63,472 nt of DNA, taken from Heterostelium multicystogenum (taxonomy: Eukaryota; Evosea; Eumycetozoa; Acytosteliales; Acytosteliaceae). Each line of letters begins with the position of its first letter. Position 1 is the first letter of the stretch. Positions 59,402 through 63,472 of this stretch are shown here, one piece after another. The stretch covers positions 1-63,472 of the forward strand of contig RCNN01000177.1 in the NCBI GenBank assembly GCA_003667245.1, written 5' to 3'. The notes beneath the pieces are model-generated. The model saw only the letters and a program-made list of their open reading frames with translations. It ran no database searches and was not told the origin of the DNA. The position numbers were made by a program, and so were the translations under genes.

Positions 59402-62400
59402 TTAAACGATATATAGTGATGATGCAAATACAATATCTCTTTTAATCAATTTGATTGATTCGTCCATCTTTTGATAGAGTTTGGTGTCACCAATAATTCT
59501 TGCACAATTTCTAACCTCTTGGCAAGTTTCACCTATTCTTGTTATTGCTCTGACAATTGTTCCTTCCAATACATTGGTGAGTTTACAAATCTCGTGGAAT
59601 GGCATACCTTTTGCCCATTCATAACAAACCTCCATCAATCCAAAATTGAGTACCTTTGAGGTTTCACTATTGCTTGGTGTCTCAAGTCCATGGTCTACCT
59701 CCATAGTCTGAATTCTGTCAGCAAGCTTTTCAAGAGAAATTCTAGCTTCATTGAGACGAGGTGTTAAAGCTGGTGGTGTTGCATCTTTCTCATGGAAAAT
59801 CATTGATGATAATACTGCTACAATTTCAGCAGGCTCAAGTGCCAAGAAGAAGTTTTCAAAGATCAACTCTGGGACAATTAACTCCTCACATGTGTTGACT
59901 TCACGTGATACCTTTCCTTTAAGAAGAACATTGTTTTCTTCATCGATGTATCCAAGAGTACGTAAAATCTTGAGTCGAGTCTGGAACTCTGGCATCAATG
60001 CCAAGTTTTCGTCGGAAGCAGAGTGAGTAACATGTGATAGTTGTTGGTAAATCTTGGCACGTTTCTCAGTGAGTGCGAAATGTTCAGATAGTTTTGGACA
60101 TTTGTGACACTTTGATTCGGGCAAGAGTTGCTCCAACTTTTGTAAACGCTGATAGTTTTTCAACGAACTCCACACCCTTCAGCTTGAGTTTGGTGATTGG
60201 ATCTAGTGCTGGTGGACCCAATGGAAGTGGATTTTCTTCGACCAAACGGTGCAATTGTTGCACGAGAATAGAGCAAGAAGCGGTATCACCCGATTCAATA
60301 GATTTTGTATCAATCTTGAGCTTTTCATTACAAATTCTCTTGATTTCTTCATCTGAAGACTCACTGTTGACGATTTTATAGGAACCATCTTCATGTGCAA
60401 CAAATACACGGAATGTTCTGTTAATGAGTGAGTTTGCAAATTGACGTCCACTGCCTGAGTGAGTGCAACTAATTAAACAACCAATGTATGCTGTAGTTTG
60501 GTCTTTTGGTACGATAACAACAACACGTCCTGCTTGGAAGTGAGCATCGGACTGAGATGACAAAATGGCACGTTGAGTGTATGAGCTGGAGGACTTAATT
60601 TCAGAATACATGTTATAGTAGTTTTCGATATCAGGCTCACCAAGTATACAGGAAATTGGTGGAATTGCTTCGTAATCTTTACGAAGATTCTCAATTGCAT
60701 TACGCATCTCTGGAAGTTCTTTTTGTGTAGCAAACTCAGAGAATGAACGCTTAATCATATCTTCTACCTTGAAGTCTTGCACTCTAAGCAAGTTGAGAAT
60801 CATATTGTAAGTGAGACGGAATTGACTGTGCAATTTTGATGGTACACCAAGAATCATTGATTCCATGGTAGTTTGATCAGGCAAATCCTTCCAACATGCG
60901 AGAATGACAGTTCCCACTGAATCCAAACCACGACGACCTGCACGACCAGACATCTGGGTGTACTCTCCAGGAAGTAGCTCACGGAATTGGGTTCCGTCAT
61001 GCTTTCTGATGTGACTGTATACCACTGTTTTAGCAGGCATATTCACACCCATGGCGAAAGTTTCTGTGGCAAACAATACTTTTACCAGAGACTTTGAGAA
61101 GAGAATTTCAACGAGTTCCTTGACAATTGGTAACAAACCACCATGGTGCACACCTATACCACGCTCCAAAAAGTCCCTAATTTGAAGAATCTGTGGCAAT
61201 CCCTTGTCTTCGGTACGTAGTCTAGCAAGGGATTCTTCAATGAATACCTTGATGATGGATCTCTCACCTGAGGTTGTAAGAACAACATTGGATCCCAAAC
61301 TGAATGCATAGTCTTGGCATTTAGCTTTGCTGAAAGAAAAGATAATGACAGGTAGCTGGTTTTTTTTCTTTCAACATTGTTATAAGTTTAGACCAACCTG
61401 ATGAACGCTTGGCGCCACCACCACCAGCCATATTTCCACCACGACCACCTCTGTTTCCAGATTGATTATTAGTCTCCTTGTAGATTGAAGCGTAAGCTTT
61501 GTTGTAACCTTCACTAAGGAATCGACGTGAGCTATCAACAATCTTGAAGAGTTCATTAGATTGAGTATGGATAAAGTGCTCCAATGGGACAGGACGCTTG
61601 GTAGTTCCAATAACATAGATATTCATCTTCTTGGTTCTACCAATCCAGTCTGCAAACTCGAGTGGATTGGCAACGGTAGCAGAAAGGAGCACAATCTTGA
61701 CATGTGCTGGCAACATAATGATGACCTCCTCCCAAACTACACCACGATCGATATCATTGAGATAGTGAACTTCATCAAAAATGACCCATTCGATGTCACG
61801 AATCAGGTCAGCACCTTTATAAAGCATAGAACGTAGAATCTCAGTTGTTAAAACTAGACATGAAGCAGAAGGATTCACTGAAACATCACCAGTAATGAGA
61901 CCAACGGAATTGAAAGTTCCCTTGAAGTCACGGAACTTCTGATTGGAAAGTGCCTTGATTGGCGAGGTGTAGATGGCACGAGTCATATTCTTGGATGCCA
62001 TGGCAATTGCATATTCTGCAATGACTGTTTTACCTGCAGAGGTGTGTGCTGAGATGAATACACTATCACCTTTTTCCATATGGTAGATGGCTTGCTTCTG
62101 GAAGGAATCCAACTCGAATGGGTATTCAATTGCAGGATTTGCAATAAGCTCCTTGAATGGCGTAGTAATCTCTTTGGTATCGTTGAAGGCCCATTGTTTT
62201 CTCTCAACTTTAGCATCAGAAACTGTAGCAGCATGCTCGGACGCCTTGACTTTGATCTCTTGAATTGACAAGCTCTCTAACTTGTTCTCCAATGATGTGC
62301 TGCCACTGTCGTCAATTACATTATCCAATGGGTCAACAGTAGATGATGTTTCCTCGACTGTACTCACACCATCATCTGCTTCTACATCTTCTTCTACTTC

Positions 62401-63309
62401 TTCTTCTTCTTCATACTCCTCTTCTTCTACTTCCTCTTCTTCTTCATCTTCATCGATTAATTCAAATGTTGGTTGCTGTTGCAGTTGTTGTGCATTGGCG
62501 TTGTTGCCTGCGAGTGTTTCAATCGTCAAGCCATGCGACAAACCAGGTACTTTTGTTAATAATTGAGTGGGTTGCTTCCAGAATGAAACCCAATCGACGG
62601 GCTCTGAAGCTGTGCTGGTATTCGAAGTACTTGACTTGGCGAGAGGTTCCATTCCACCAGGCAAGAATGGGAAATGCCTGTGCATCACCACGATGAAAAC
62701 TCAGTACCATTTTCATTCCAATTACGCAACAACGAAGTGGAATTTGTTGAATTCAGGCTAGTGTTCAACTCTATCTCTTTGTAGTTGGACATTGACAGCT
62801 GGTGATTCACTTGATCCACCTCCAACTGAATAGTGGTCGTTGGCTGTGAACCTTCGATGCTCAACAATGCCTTAAAAGAGAGAGAACCACAGTTTTACAT
62901 CTCTTGGCCAGCAACCCATATAGTCACTCTTATTCAATGAAACACTAGTAAAGCTATCTCTAACCTTCTCTAAAAGATCTGGAGTATCATTATTAAACAA
63001 TGGAAAACAACTCTTGAATGAATGAAATAAAAAGTAAGTAAGAGGCATTGCATCGTATTCATAATAATAGATGTTATAACATACATTTAAGGAGATTGGC
63101 AATAGATTTGTCTGAGTGGTATTGCCATCGATGTTTGTTGTATTATGTACAGATAGATCTGGTAAAGCGTTGATTGGTGTCGATGTTAAGATTGTAGTTA
63201 CAGAACCATTTTCAAAAGTAAGTGGAGCATCTTTTGGTAAGTTTGATTGCTTCTTCTCTAAATTATCCAATTCACTTAAGAACTGGTCAATTGACAATGT
63301 TGTACTCAT
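59402..63309 (-). CDS. SKI2 (SKIV2L) DExH-box RNA helicase of the exosome-associated SKI complex
   Basis: SKI2 is the cytoplasmic helicase that, with SKI3 and SKI8, feeds mRNA into the exosome for 3'-5' decay. The start at 63309 ([20 protein letters not shown]) is followed by an intron near 62880-63085. The N-terminal arm includes [13 protein letters not shown] and an acidic Glu-rich run. RecA1 has [14 protein letters not shown] (motif I), [15 protein letters not shown] (Ia), [11 protein letters not shown] (DEVH, motif II) and LLSATVANP (III). RecA2 has [24 protein letters not shown] and [12 protein letters not shown] (VI). The stalk/helical-bundle region ends with [15 protein letters not shown] run of 8 T at 61360-61367 breaks the frame; seven restores [20 protein letters not shown] across the junction. 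A second break is at about 60130-60160. The motif set (FLPGG and the DIVFASSLY end) favours SKI2 over MTR4. Confidence 0.93.
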
Positions 63310-63472
63310 TAGTAGTAATCTTACTATGAATAGGATATTATTATATATGATTCAAATGAAGTTGTAATGTTTAGTCAGTCTACTTTATTTTTTAAAAATT
63401 GAAGTTGACAAACTAACTTTGAGTAAACCAACTTATTTTTTAGATAGTTAGTTTATCTTTCTTATTAATATA
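63310..63472. other. 5' flank of SKI2
   Basis: AT-rich upstream sequence of the SKI2 gene running to the window edge. No other feature is visible. Confidence 0.5.

Overview
The window looks like nuclear DNA from a social amoeba (Dictyostelia). It is strongly AT-rich. Introns are short (about 50-110 nt), with GTAAGT or GTATGT donors and TAG acceptors. Coding regions carry long CAA/AAT tracts (poly-Gln, poly-Asn) and intergenic DNA is full of simple repeats. It encodes a dictyostelid-type cellulose synthase (dcsA) and an HMG-CoA reductase (hmgA). I cannot name the species. Nearly every conserved gene has single-base frame breaks, many in homopolymer runs (for example 8 T at 61360-61367 in the SKI2 gene, 6 A near 18297-18302 in PTPA, CCCC in the Rab gene). 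I read most of these as uncorrected sequencing errors rather than gene decay; dcsA, at 1069 codons, is unbroken.

Left part (1-18.6 kb) is a gene-dense block: a katanin-interacting-protein (KATNIP) homologue (+), mitochondrial ribosomal protein bS18m (+), the EME1 nuclease partner subunit (-), an atypical Rab-like GTPase (-), NPL4 (+), an acidic Ser-rich protein of unknown function (-) and the PP2A activator PTPA (+). A 4.5-kb gene-free stretch precedes hmgA (+, about 23.2-25.1 kb).

Centre (25.2-41.7 kb) is the most unusual part. It holds four relatives of one multidomain family built on five tandem ILEI/FAM3-like (PANDER-like) domains. The minus-strand member (25271-28548) joins the array to a caspase-fold (C14) domain that keeps the GHG histidine and DACHSG cysteine motifs. 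Divergent to it, about 1 kb away, are three plus-strand tandem copies about 5.7 and 3.7 kb apart. Copy 1 has ILEI x5, a caspase fold with both catalytic residues replaced, a DUF5648-like region and two LamG-like domains. Copy 2 is a short ILEI x5 gene followed by a gene remnant in which both LamG domains are deleted. Copy 3 is a clean two-exon 851-residue ILEI x5 protein with a basic/acidic tail. I see no signal peptide in any copy, so they are probably intracellular. An active caspase next to catalytically dead and domain-only relatives suggests a protease/decoy or protease/adaptor module, which to my knowledge is undescribed.

Right part (41.9-63.3 kb): dcsA (-) is followed by an 8.2-kb gene-free, simple-repeat-rich gap. 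Then come the AP-5 complex beta subunit AP5B1 (+), a piggyBac-like transposase gene with apparent introns (+), and the SKI2 (SKIV2L) exosome helicase (-), whose 3' end lies 30 bp from the transposase gene.
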